DNA of 21,545 nt from Penium margaritaceum (Eukaryota; Streptophyta; Zygnematophyceae; Desmidiales; Peniaceae), in the NCBI GenBank assembly GCA_023375785.1, contig SZWC01025238.1:5001-26545 (forward strand), in the 5' to 3' direction. A program made the position numbers and the translations under genes. Under the pieces are notes generated by a model that saw only the letters and a list, made by a program, of their open reading frames with translations, was not told the origin of the DNA and ran no database searches. Below are positions 1 to 8,740 of the stretch, one piece after another (the stretch's first letter is position 1; each line of letters begins with the position of its first letter).

Positions 1-197
1 CCAGGGCGCATCGACTAGTGTCGCGTTGCCCACGCCGGGCGCATCCGTCCGGGCCTCGCGCTGCCTTCCAGCCGGCTCCCACGGCCATGACGGTGCCCCT
101 TGGAGATCTGAGGGCCGTACTGTATGGGAGGCGGCCATCTCCCGCCCGCGAGTCACGCCCCTTGAAAAAGGGGAGAGTGGGGCGATGGGGGTGTTCC
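1..197 (-). other. ITS2: Internal transcribed spacer 2 (partial)
   Basis: This stretch follows the 3' end of the 5.8S-like sequence on the minus strand, where ITS2 is expected. It is GC-rich and has no long open frame with recognisable content. It runs off the left edge, so the 28S gene is not seen. The call rests on position only. Confidence 0.7.
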
Positions 198-354
198 GGC
201 GGCGCTCAAGCAGACATGCCCTCGGCCGAAGCCTCGGGCGCAATGTGCGCTCAAAGATTTGATGATTCACGGAATTCTGCAATTCACACTACGTATCACA
301 TTTTGCTGCATTCTTCATCGTTGCGAGAGCCAAGATATCCGTTGTTGAGAGTTG
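198..354 (-). rRNA. 5.8S rRNA, degenerate copy
   Basis: The reverse complement begins AACTCTCAACAACGGATATC and continues through the GATGAAGAA block and the GTGAATTGCAGAATTCCGTG block, which are near-universal 5.8S landmarks. The length of about 157 nt is normal. Several invariant CpG sites are changed: plus positions 260, 298, 304 and 310 read T, A, T and A, where plant 5.8S has C, G, C and G as part of CpG. All four are the transitions expected from deamination of methylated cytosine. This suggests a silenced, decaying copy and not a functional gene. Both ends are approximate. Confidence 0.93.
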
Positions 355-840
355 TTTTTTGTTTTCTTTGTCGGGCCGCAAGGGCCACGGGTCATAGTCA
401 GGGTTGTTGGAGCCGTCGCGCTCGGGGCGCAAGGGCAAGACATGGGTTGCATGACCCGTTCCCACCGAGGAAGGACGAGACAGGTGCGACAAGGTCGTCC
501 CTGCCCCGACCCCCCCGAGGGGTTCGGGTTGGGTTGTGAGGTAGCCCTCCGGCCACCAGGGCGCAAAGCACCTGAGGCACAAGGGGAGGGGAACCGGCGT
601 GCCCGGTAGAAATTCCACCGGGGCGCGATGCCATGCCAAGCTCCGACGGTCGGCCTCCCTCCCCGTTGCTCAGGTTGACACCCAAGCAGCGGGACGCCCC
701 CCAATCCGCCATTGCGCGGTCGAGAGAGAGGAGATAGGAAAGACAACCGCCGACGCGTGCCTTCAGACACGGTCCCTCAGGGTGCACATCGTAAGTTCAC
801 GGGTTGGCATGATGACAGAGCCATCACGGAGATGTGTGTC
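355..840 (-). other. ITS1: Internal transcribed spacer 1
   Basis: This lies between the 3' end of 18S and the 5' end of 5.8S on the minus strand, with a normal ITS1 size of about 486 bp. It has GC-rich low-complexity blocks. Open frames on either strand here have no recognisable content and are treated as chance. The call rests on position. Confidence 0.85.
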
Positions 841-1458
841 AATGATCCTTCCGCAGGTTCACCTATGGAACGGTGAAATCCATGCGTAAGAACTCAAATG
901 TTGTTCTTGCTTCCCCCCGGTTCTACTCTCGGAGCGGCCCGACTATATCTTGAGCCGGCATCACGTGATCGCGTGAGCCGACCTGTCGCCATCTAGTCTA
1001 TGAACAGCACCCCGCGATGCGGGGCTCAGCTGCGGGTCATCCCCTCGAGACCGTGTTAGGGCGTTCTTACCGCACCCGGGCACACTTGCCCGGCCACGCT
1101 CGGCCAGCGATGACTCTCGCCGTCACGGCCGCCGCGCTTGGTAGCCCCGGTCTTCCCCTGTGTGGGGAGGATAATTTCCCCGCAGTTTGACAACATCGCA
1201 CATGGACGTGCTATGCACTAGCGCTTTCTCCGTGTCGCTCATCCCGCGTGAGCGATGACACACCCCCATTGCTCGACGCATTGGGGGCCGCTCAGGCTTC
1301 CGTGTTATGACCCAACGGAGGATCACAGAAAACCTTGTTATGACTTCTCCTTCCTCTAAATGATAAGGTTTAATGAACTTCTCACAATGTCGCGACGGCG
1401 AACCGTCAGCGTCGCCGCAATCCAAAAACTTCACCGAATCATTCAATCGGTAGGAGTA

Positions 1459-1489
<31 letters not shown>

Positions 1490-1867
1490 ATCAACGCAAG
1501 CTGATGACTCGCGCTTACTAGGTATTCCTCATTGAAGATTGATAATTGCAATAATCTATCCCCATCACGATGAAATTTTAGAGGTTTCCTAAACCTTTCG
1601 ATCCAGGAGTGAGCTCGTTGAATTCATCAGTGTAGTGCGCGTGCGGCCCAGAACATCTAAGGGCATCACAGACCTGTATTGCCTCAAGCTTCCAGCCGGT
1701 TAAATGCCGATAGTCCCTCTCTAGGAAGTTGGCCGCAAACACGAATGTTCGCGTAACTATTTAGCAGGCTGAGGTCTCGTTCGTTAACGGAATTAACCAG
1801 AAAAATCACTCCACCAACTAAGAACGGCCATGCACCACCACCCATAGAATCAAGAAAGAGCTCTCAA

Positions 1868-1906
<39 letters not shown>

Positions 1907-1965
1907 CCGTGTTGAGTCAAATTAAAGCGCAGGCTCCACACCTGGTGGTGCCCTTCCGTCAATTT

Positions 1966-2026
<61 letters not shown>

Positions 2027-2032
2027 CGGTGC
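841..2032 (-). rRNA. 18S rRNA, 3' part only, split by an intron and degenerate
   Basis: On the minus strand, 2032 to 1332 matches the last 700 nt of plant 18S. It includes the GAATTGACGG-type block near 1960, the TTGTACACACCGCCCG block near 1465 and the AACAAGG block at 1333-1340. The final 30 nt (TTCC.TAGGTGAACCTGCGG up to GGATCATT) lie at 870-841, separated by a group I intron. The first roughly 1,100 nt of 18S are missing: homology stops after GGTGC at 2028-2032, where a retroelement-like sequence begins. Many conserved CpGs have become TpG or CpA, for example GTCGTAAC to GTCATAAC, TTCCGTAGG to TTCCATAGG, and GTCGCTCC to GTTACTCC. It is a truncated pseudogene copy. Confidence 0.93.
871..1331 (-). 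ncRNA. Group I self-splicing intron in 18S rDNA (S1506-type site)
   Basis: The 18S sequence is interrupted after AACAAGGT and resumes at TTCC.TAGGTG, the known nuclear group I insertion site near E. coli position 1506. The base before the 3' exon is G (omega-G) and the 5' exon ends in U, as group I splicing needs. The core is recognisable on the minus strand: GTCAAACTGCGGGGAAA at about 1191-1174 (P3/P4 region), CATAGACTAGATGG at about 1002-989 (5' strand of P7) and AAGATATAGTCGG at about 952-940 (3' strand of P7), with GACUA pairing to UAGUC. This resembles IC1 introns such as Tetrahymena's. At about 461 nt it has no homing endonuclease frame. The exact 5' splice site and P1 pairing are not fully resolved. 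Confidence 0.88.
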
Positions 2033-2780
2033 TGTGATGCCCCCAATTTTGTCGCGCACTACTTTCTTTCCGCGCTCTCTGGTTCTGCGCCTGGTTTGTT
2101 CCGCAACTCTCTGGCTCCGCAGTTCCGTGCAGCACTTGTTTGCTGCTTCTCCGCTGCCTCTCCTGGTATTCCGCGGACGATTCACACCCTAGAGATCGTG
2201 TAGGTAGTGCTCCGCGACTCGCTCCTTACCGACACGAGAGACTGCCACATCGTGGCCTCTGACTCCTCCGCCTGCGGAACCCCGTTCCGTGGCCATGCGC
2301 AAGGCCGCGGAGTTGCTGGCAGTACCCTTTGCCCTACTTGCGTTCCCTGGTGGTGACAATGCTTAGCGGAATCCTTGTTGGACCGAAGATTAGAAGCGGA
2401 TCAAGCAGTAAGACGTGCACACACTCAGAGGGGAAGAATTCGTCCTCCGCGGAGTACCTCCGCGGAGAGCACTCTTTGGGTTCCTTAAGCAGCTGCGGAT
2501 CCCAGAAGGGAAGCGGGAGTGTGAACCTTGACTGACACTTGCGCGGACTCATGAGACAGGAGGTAGCAATCTGATCTTGAACGAGTCAGGGCTTGGGCTT
2601 GTATTCAGTCAGATGGCACAAGATTAGATTAAGAGATTACTTTGTCACAGCGCGACTAGTTCCTCCGCTACACCACTACTTTATATCCACCAAATCTAGC
2701 TCTCTAAGTTTCCTTCTACCACACTCTCTCAGACTCCACGCGTTGCATCAAGCACACCGCGGGTCTCGTCCTTCATCACA
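2033..2780 (-). repeat. Candidate 3' LTR of the Gypsy-like element
   Basis: The stretch begins TGTGATG (2033-2039) exactly where 18S homology ends and closes with CATCACA (2774-2780), a perfect 7 bp terminal inverted repeat of TG...CA form. The length (748 bp) fits an LTR. On the minus strand the last open frame of the element stops at 2799, just upstream, with a purine-rich stretch (AGGGAAATGAAG) near 2806-2795 that could be the polypurine tract, although a GT microsatellite lies between. It holds a tandem CCTCCGCGGAG motif around 2447-2470 and no convincing gene. No partner LTR is in the window, so the limits are inferred from the termini only. Confidence 0.4.
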
Positions 2781-2798
2781 CACACACACCAGACTACT

Positions 2799-3450
2799 TC
2801 ATTTCCCTACTCTATTACTGCTTCTTCCTCTACTCCGCGGCTTGGATGCACGCGGTCTTGTATTCTTCCTTGAATCTTCGTCTTTGCGTGGTGCGTCCTC
2901 CCGGTTCTCCTCCTTGATTGCCGCTGCCCACCCTGGGCTCTCATTGGCCGAGTCCCTTCCTGACATCCGGTTCTGCCGACGTGTGTCTTTGCACGTTTGA
3001 CGCTCCTGCTTCATTCCCACTTCTCCGCGGCTCGGTCCATGTTCTCTTTCCACCGCGGATTCTTGCCATGCTGTCCCGCCCCTTCTTGGCTCCTCCGCGG
3101 CCATCATTTCCAATAGCCGTAGAAGGGTTACCGCCGATTTGTGCTTCCTGGCGGCAACTTTTCCCGCCTCTTTTCCTTCACTGCTTCTGGATTCCGCACC
3201 ACTCCACGCTCTACGGCAGTCTTGTTGTGGGAGCGAGCATGCCTTGCGCGTTCTCCGGTACTCCGCATCCTCCCCTTCATCCTCCTCCGCCGATCTCTGA
3301 TCGCGGCCGCCACTTTCCACAGACTTGTGGGTCGCGGCAATTTCCTTCCGCGGATCCATCTTCTCCTCAGCGGAGATGTGGTGGATCTTCGCCTGACACT
3401 GATGCCCCCAACCCCCCCTTTTCAAGACTCTGTCCCAGAGTCTCCTCAGC
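2799..3450 (-). CDS. Hypothetical basic/acidic C-terminal tail of the retroelement
   Basis: This is an open minus-strand frame, part of a 281-codon open stretch that reaches back to 3644. It lies downstream of the PHD-finger frame and ends in TGA 19 bp before the candidate LTR. The product is very hydrophilic, rich in Arg, Lys, Glu and Ser, with no domain I recognise. It is in a different frame from the finger region, so it would need a frameshift near 3450 to be joined, or it may be a separate product. Another frame is also open over part of it (3340-3128), which weakens the case. The position against the LTR is the main reason to list it. Confidence 0.3.
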
Positions 3451-5777
3451 GTAACAGGCGTGTGAACTTTCCTTGGGGACCCGGCCTCTGGCGTCGCTGG
3501 CAAGGGCGGCAGTATGTCTCCACCTCTCCGCCCTCCCGTTGATATCTCGCAGAGCACTCCTGATGTACATACAGCTGGCACCCTTCGCATCGGGCTCCTG
3601 CAGTGATGTCCTCCACACCCTGTCTTCTTTTGGAGGTTGCGCAATGCGGGATCCGTTCATACGTCCTGCAACTGGTGCAGCGGTACACCATCTGCCCTTC
3701 CTCACTCCTTCCCACCTCTGTGGCACACTGCGCGTGAGTCCATCCTCCACAGTGCTAACAGTGGCATGCCATCCCTGTGACGATCCCCATGCATCCGTCT
3801 CCACAGCAATGCAGCCTGGATTTTTCTGCACCCCAATCTTCCTTTCTGGACTGAGCCAAGCATTGGTGGCATGTCCATACTCCTTCCTTGCCCCTCTTGC
3901 CGCATTGCTGGTGGCACATCTTCAGGCACATGCCACATCCCTTGTCGAACTCCGCCATCCCTTCCCGGCAGGCGGCGCACGTAGGTTCTCGGGTCTCCGC
4001 GTTGAAGCTGAGGTAGCAGTCTGTCTCAATGAGCTCATTGCCCACGCATTGGTGACATTGGCCTTTCCAGGCAGAGCTGCCCGCCACCAGGCATTTGCGG
4101 TGTGCAGACCTCATGCAGACAGCACACCTTTCCCCATCCTGCACCGTCTTTAGGCATGTGGGATATGCCGCGGATTGGTGCCTTTCCATTCCCCGTCCCT
4201 CCTCTTCCTCTGATTCTTCCTCTTCTTCTTCCTCATTCAATTGAGGTGCCTTGCGAACACCTTGTTGCTTCTCGATTTCCTCCCTGCACCTCCTGCACAC
4301 CGCAGCCCCGCTTCGCCCTCCGCGCCCATCACGAGGTGGTGCTAGGCAGCCAGTGCAAATCTTGCGGAGGCATCCGCCACAGTCCTACACCGCCACTCCC
4401 CACCACTGGCCGCATTGAGCGCATTTCTTCTCTTCTAGTTCCTTCCTCCTTCTTTCTTCTGCCGTGACCCGTCCCTCTGCCTGCATCTGCCTCATCGTGG
4501 CTCCGGAAACGGTGCGTGGACCTCTCCTCCGCTCTGGGGGCCCTTCTTCTTCTTCCTCCTCTTCCTCCTCCTCCTCCTCCTCTGGGTCCCACCTTCCGCG
4601 GGGTGGTGTTCCCCCAACGCCGGGTGTTGCTCCATCTTCCTCATCCTGTTTCTTTGTGGCCTCCTCCTCAGCGGCCTCCTTCAGGCACCGCAGGCAGGTG
4701 CGATTTTGTCCGATGCAAGTCTTGGAGGTTCCACCGGCATAATAGTGTGTGGGATTCCCGCACACCCTGCAGACCACCTTTAGGAGTGGCTCAGCAGGGA
4801 GATCTTCTCCGCACCATACGCACGGGCCCGTGTAGCTGGCCAGGGCCTTAGGGCTCATCGGCACCCTGGTCCGCGGTGGTGCTCTCTGGGGTTGCTGCTG
4901 GGCCATCCCCGTTGAGGCTTGCTCGGGCTGGGGTTTGCGCCTTCCCTCATCCTCTTCCCCCTTCCTCTGGTCATGCTGCTCCCTCTGTTCCTCCCGTCTT
5001 TCCTCCTGCTGCTCCTGCTGCTCTCCCTGCTACGGCCGCTCTCGTCGTTGTTCCTTCCTTACCTCCTCCACGGCCAGATCGCGGACATCGGATTCCTCCT
5101 CCTCAATCTCCTCTGGTTCCTGGCTCCACTCCTACTCTTGCTGCAACAGCTATATTTCACAGACGTCCAGTACCTCCTCCGCTCTCCATCCCCGGGAACC
5201 CTTCCGCTATCCCAGAGGCGGCAGGCGACCTCCCGTCCCGGGGGTGTGTGTCTGCCATGCTGGTGGTAGCAGCACAAACTCCGTGGCCGGATAACTGCAG
5301 TCGCTGAACCCTTCCGGTCCTTCCAGCCACACTTGCCCCGCCTCAATGCTAGCCACGTGGTATACCTCCCGCGGCTCCCCTGCCTCTCGCCCCGTACTGG
5401 GGAAGGGGCGGAGATACACCAAGTGGCCCTCTTTGATGGGCCCATGGTTCAACCGTCGGTTGGCCGCATCGCATCCACACCAGGCGGCGACAGAACCCCT
5501 CAATCGAGCCTCTGCCCGCATGGCCTTTGTCCTTTCACAGCGCTCGCGGAACCATTTTGCAACCTCCTTGTCCTTCTCTTCCTCCGAGAGCTTCTCTTGC
5601 TCCTCCGAAGCAAGTGGTAGCCTCAGCGGTTTCTGGGGCATGCTCATCGCCGCCCACGGTGGTTGTCCGAAGAGTAGCATGTGGGATGAGAAGGAGGTTG
5701 CAGGACTGGGTGTTATGTTGATGAAGTGCGCCGTCTTCTTCAGCTTCTCTGCCCAGCTGCTACCCTCCGCGGTGACC
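3446..5777 (-). pseudogene. Integrase C-terminus with Gln/Glu linker and tandem PHD-like fingers
   Basis: One minus-strand frame runs about 2.3 kb, interrupted only by six TAG codons (starting at 5209, 5152, 5134, 5032, 4387, 3757), and ends in TGA at 3446. It starts with the integrase C-terminal region: a charged helix (SEEEKDKEVAKWFRER), then EGHLVYLRPF and YHVASIEAGQVWLEG, which resemble the small SH3-like barrel. Next is a Gln/Glu-rich linker (about 5150-4910), then cysteine clusters at about 4822-4685, 4423-4286, 4156-4046, 3979-3860, 3808-3668 and 3676-3500. Several fit the PHD order of two C-x2-C pairs, H-x2-C and C-x2-C, for example CGMC-LKMC-HQQC-CHQC and CEGC-QLYV-HQEC-CRPC. Poly-Glu tracts separate some of them. 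PHD fingers usually read histone tails, so a targeting role is a reasonable inference. Confidence 0.75.
4545..4586. repeat. CTT/CCT trinucleotide microsatellite coding poly-Glu
   Basis: A run of TTC and TCC triplets on the plus strand is read as more than a dozen consecutive Glu codons (GAA/GAG) on the minus strand, between the first and second cysteine clusters. A shorter acidic run occurs near 4200-4235. Such runs are length-unstable and may differ between copies. Confidence 0.85.
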
Positions 5778-5937
5778 NAGCCTCAGCGGTTTCTGGGGCA
5801 TGCTCATCGCCGCCCACGGTGGTTGTCCGAAGAGTAGCATGTGGGATGAGAAGGAGGTTGCAGGACTGGGTGTTATGTTGATGAAGTGCGCCGTCTTCTT
5901 CAGCTTCTCTGCCCAGCTGCTACCCTCCGCGGTGACC
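5619..5937. repeat. Perfect 159 bp direct duplication around a single N (assembly join)
   Basis: Bases 5619-5777 and 5779-5937 are identical by reading, with one undetermined base (n) at 5778 between them. The 160 bp step breaks the integrase frame. Taking one copy away would put the upstream and downstream halves in the same frame. This is the pattern left when an assembler places two overlapping contigs end to end with a token gap. It is most likely not real biology. Confidence 0.9.
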
Positions 5938-6830
5938 GCTGCTCGCTCCACTATTTCATGCACCTGCTCCACTTGCCCCTGGGACTCTGGCCTGTACTGC
6001 CTAGAGTGTACATGGCGTACCCCCCATTCCTCCAGCTCCTCTCTAAAGGCCCCCACAAGCTCTGTGCCGTTGTCGCTATGCACCACGCTGCACCCACCAA
6101 AACGGTAAAAGATTTCTTCGCGGATAAACCTTGCCGCGGTGGCTGAGCTCTTGTTGGGCACAACGTGGACCCGGAGGAACCTCGTGAAGTGGTCCACCAC
6201 TGCAATCCAGTACCAGTTCCCTTGGTCGCGGTGCACGCGGGGGCCGTGGAAGTCGATGATGATCTTCTCCAGCAGTTCGCCGATAGGGGAGGGCTGGAAC
6301 AGTGGCTAGTCCCGCGGTGTGGTTTTCTGCGCTCGCTCGCAGGGGGCGTAGTGTTGCACCACCTCTTTGATGAGAGCCGCCAGGTTTGGTACGTGGATGA
6401 TGGGCGTCAGGCAATCCTTCAGCGCCTGCGCACTAGTGTGGTGATGGCGGTGGTAGGCCTGCACAACTGCCCTCTACGACGTGGGTGGGGGTATCCACAA
6501 GACGCGCAGAATTAATCTCCAGAGACGGCCGTCCTCCCATGCATACTACTCACATAGACGGGCTAGATCATCCTTTTTCCTCCGATCGAATTCCATGCCT
6601 AGCTGTGTTTCCAGATCCGCGTACACCTTCTTCGCCTCCGCTTTCTGCTGCTCCTTGCTGCTGGCGCGGAGAAGGATGTGGGCAGTCTGCTAGATTTGCC
6701 AATCCTGCGTCTCCATGGGCCCCTTTCCCCCGCTTTCTATGTCACCGCTTCCCCCGGCTTTCGCTTCTTCTCCGGCATTCTTGCCGGCAGTCCGCGCGCT
6801 CGCCTTCCATCCTACTCCGCTTTCATCACC
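5938..6830 (-). pseudogene. Retroviral-type integrase (Ty3/Gypsy-like), degenerate
   Basis: The core reads VVDHFTRF (Asp at 6194-6192), VVHSDNGTE (Asp at 6074-6072) and ESQGQVEQ (Glu at 5969-5967), the catalytic D,D,E triad. The spacing of 34 residues between the second Asp and the Glu is one less than the usual 35. Upstream are a degenerate HHCC zinc region (YHRHHH, then HYAPCERAQ) and a GRLWR motif typical of the segment before it. The frame contains four TAG codons (starting at 6692, 6548, 6476, 6308) and no TAA or TGA. It continues across the N-containing duplication into the C-terminal part. A full-length integrase would insert element cDNA into DNA; this copy is interrupted in the standard code. 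Confidence 0.85.
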
Positions 6831-6976
6831 TCAAACTTCTTGCAGTTCTCTTCATCGTAGACTGGTAGCTCCCTGTCCCAGGAATCAGGTGTAGGGAATA
6901 GCTGAAGGATTCCAACCGCTCGAAGTTCCCCTTCATCCCACTGGTCTTGCAGCCTGCTCTCAGCGGGGCTACTCGG

Positions 6977-8740
6977 TCATCTACTACGTCCACCAACGCG
7001 GTGTAGCTCAATCACCTCCTCCTTCCTCTGCGGAGCCACTCGTGGAGCCCGTAGTAGTCCCTAGCTGCGTGTGATGGGCTGTTCCTCTTTCGAGCCTCCC
7101 GGTGACTCACTGATTTTGGAAACCACCATCACCGCCGCCTCTTTCTCTGTACGTCCCCTCTTTTTTGCCCCTTTGCGTGCAGCTGCTGTTGCGGTTTCTC
7201 CCAAGACAGGCCGCAGTGGGGCTTGCACCATCTATGCTGGCATCTGGACTTTGCGGAAGACTGCCATCAGGAGCTCTGCTGCCTGTGCGGCCTCCCGCTG
7301 GGCTTGCGCTAACTGTTCCAGAGTTACGTTGGGGCTAGGACCTTCATGTGTACGAGGTTGTTTCTCCCTCCGTGGCTCCGCGGCCGCTACCGCTCCCGCC
7401 TTCCTCTTTCCTTTCGGGGCAGGAGTGGTATCCTCTGGGAGATTCTGTCCCGGCTCCTCACTTTGGCTGGTGTTTGCTGCCGGCGCTGTTGTTCTGGTCT
7501 GGCTTAGCATTGCTTCTGCCTTCTGCACCACTGCCGTCCCTCGGGCCTGGAGTTGTGCCTTCCGCCAGTGGGGGCCAGCGGATGGCTCCGGGCAGTGGCG
7601 CTTGGCACCTGCTTTGTACCTTTTCCCCATCTGCTTTTCTCCTTCTACTGCTTCCTGCCTCGCCACGGCTCCGGCTAGTATCCTTTCTCTTGCTGTCTCT
7701 GCCGCTGTGCTACCTCCTCCTATTCCGGCCGCCTCCGCGGTTGCCTGTGTTCCTGTTGCTACCTGTGCCTCCGTGGCTGTTGCTGCTGCTGCCTCTTCTG
7801 TCACTGCTGCCGTTGCCTCCGCTGCCGCCACTGCTACCTCTTTTTCTTGTGCCATTGCTGCTGCTAACGCTGCTGCTGCTACCTCTGCTTCCGCTGCTGC
7901 CGCCGCTGCTTCTGCTTCCCCCATGATTTCCCTTATGAGCTCCTCCGCAGCTTCTATATGTACCTTAGCCGCCGCTTCCCGCTCCTTGGCCAATCGGGCT
8001 TTTGTTACTGTGGCCTCTGCGGCCGCCCGATCTGTTTCGGCTGCCTCCTCCTCCCATTGTTTTCGCAGGCGTTCTTGCATCTGCTGCAACTGAGGGGTGG
8101 GTTGGGTGTATTCACGGGCCTCTTCCACCTCCGCCTCCCTCCTGCTCTTGTCTTCTCGGCATACTTCCGCCGCCTCCTTGGCCTAATGCCGCACCTCTTC
8201 TTGCTTGAGATGCAGTCCTTTTTCTCGCACCACGGTCCAGTGTGCTTCCGCAACCACTGTTGCCACCCTGCTGCGTATCACATTCTGGAGCGTCATCGTC
8301 CAACACGTTTCCATGGCTTCCATCTAGCGTCCCTCAGGCACCTGAGTGTCAGCAAGCCACGGTCTCTCCTTTTGCGCATACAAAACACTCCACTTGGCAT
8401 AGACAAGGTTGAGCAAGTATCCCCACCTCCACTCGTCTGCCGCGGATCTTCGTCGTGGTGCCTCCGCCGATCCGGGTGCCCGATCATTCACGTGGTACAG
8501 AATGAGGGCTCTGGCCCTCTCCTGGAGCAAATGCACGTACCGTCTCTCGAGACTGCTCCGTTGGTCCCTCCGCACCTTGTTCCACCATACTCGAGCGGCC
8601 TCCACTGATGGGTCCGCCCGCTTGGTGTCCAATAGTTCCGCGACGCCTGTCATGTCACTTGCCACCCCTGGTTTGATGCTCAGGCTGCCCTGCAACGCCA
8701 AGACAAGGCATTCTACGCCTGCTGTCTAGCAGAAGCACCT
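6977..8740 (-). pseudogene. Gag-like protein with long Ala/Glu-rich coiled coil
   Basis: This minus-strand frame is open except for TAG codons starting at 8326, 8185, 7234 and 7063, and ends in TGA at 6979-6977. The central part (8128-7235) is about 298 residues rich in Ala, Glu, Gln and Arg with heptad-like runs (EREAAAKVHIEAAEELIREI), strongly suggesting a coiled coil. The first part (8700-8330) is charged and helical (DEWRWGYLLNLVYAKWSVLY). No CCHC zinc knuckle or protease motif is visible. It occupies the position of gag before the integrase, which is the only reason for the gag-like label. Just downstream (about 7000-6815) the likely frame jumps twice, showing indel decay. The function is unproven. 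Confidence 0.5.

Noticed and set aside
1123..1551. 142-codon minus-strand open frame
   Set aside because: It covers the intron and the 3' part of 18S and contains a reading of conserved rRNA sequence. It is not a homing endonuclease.
2649..2655. Alternative LTR end at TGTGAC near 2649 (minus strand)
   Set aside because: It gives only a TGTGA-type match and no purine tract beside it. CATCACA at 2774-2780 gives a longer, perfect terminal inverted repeat.
3473..4153. 226-codon plus-strand open frame
   Set aside because: Antisense to the PHD-like finger region, whose Cys/His motifs give the real coding strand.
5619..5937. Tandem duplication as a biological event
   Set aside because: Perfect identity, an N exactly at the join and restoration of frame on removal all point to assembly.
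7071..8093. 340-codon plus-strand open frame
   Set aside because: It is antisense to the Ala/Glu-rich coiled-coil frame. Its Ala/Ser/Val/Cys composition is the mirror of that GC-rich repeat, and no motif is seen.
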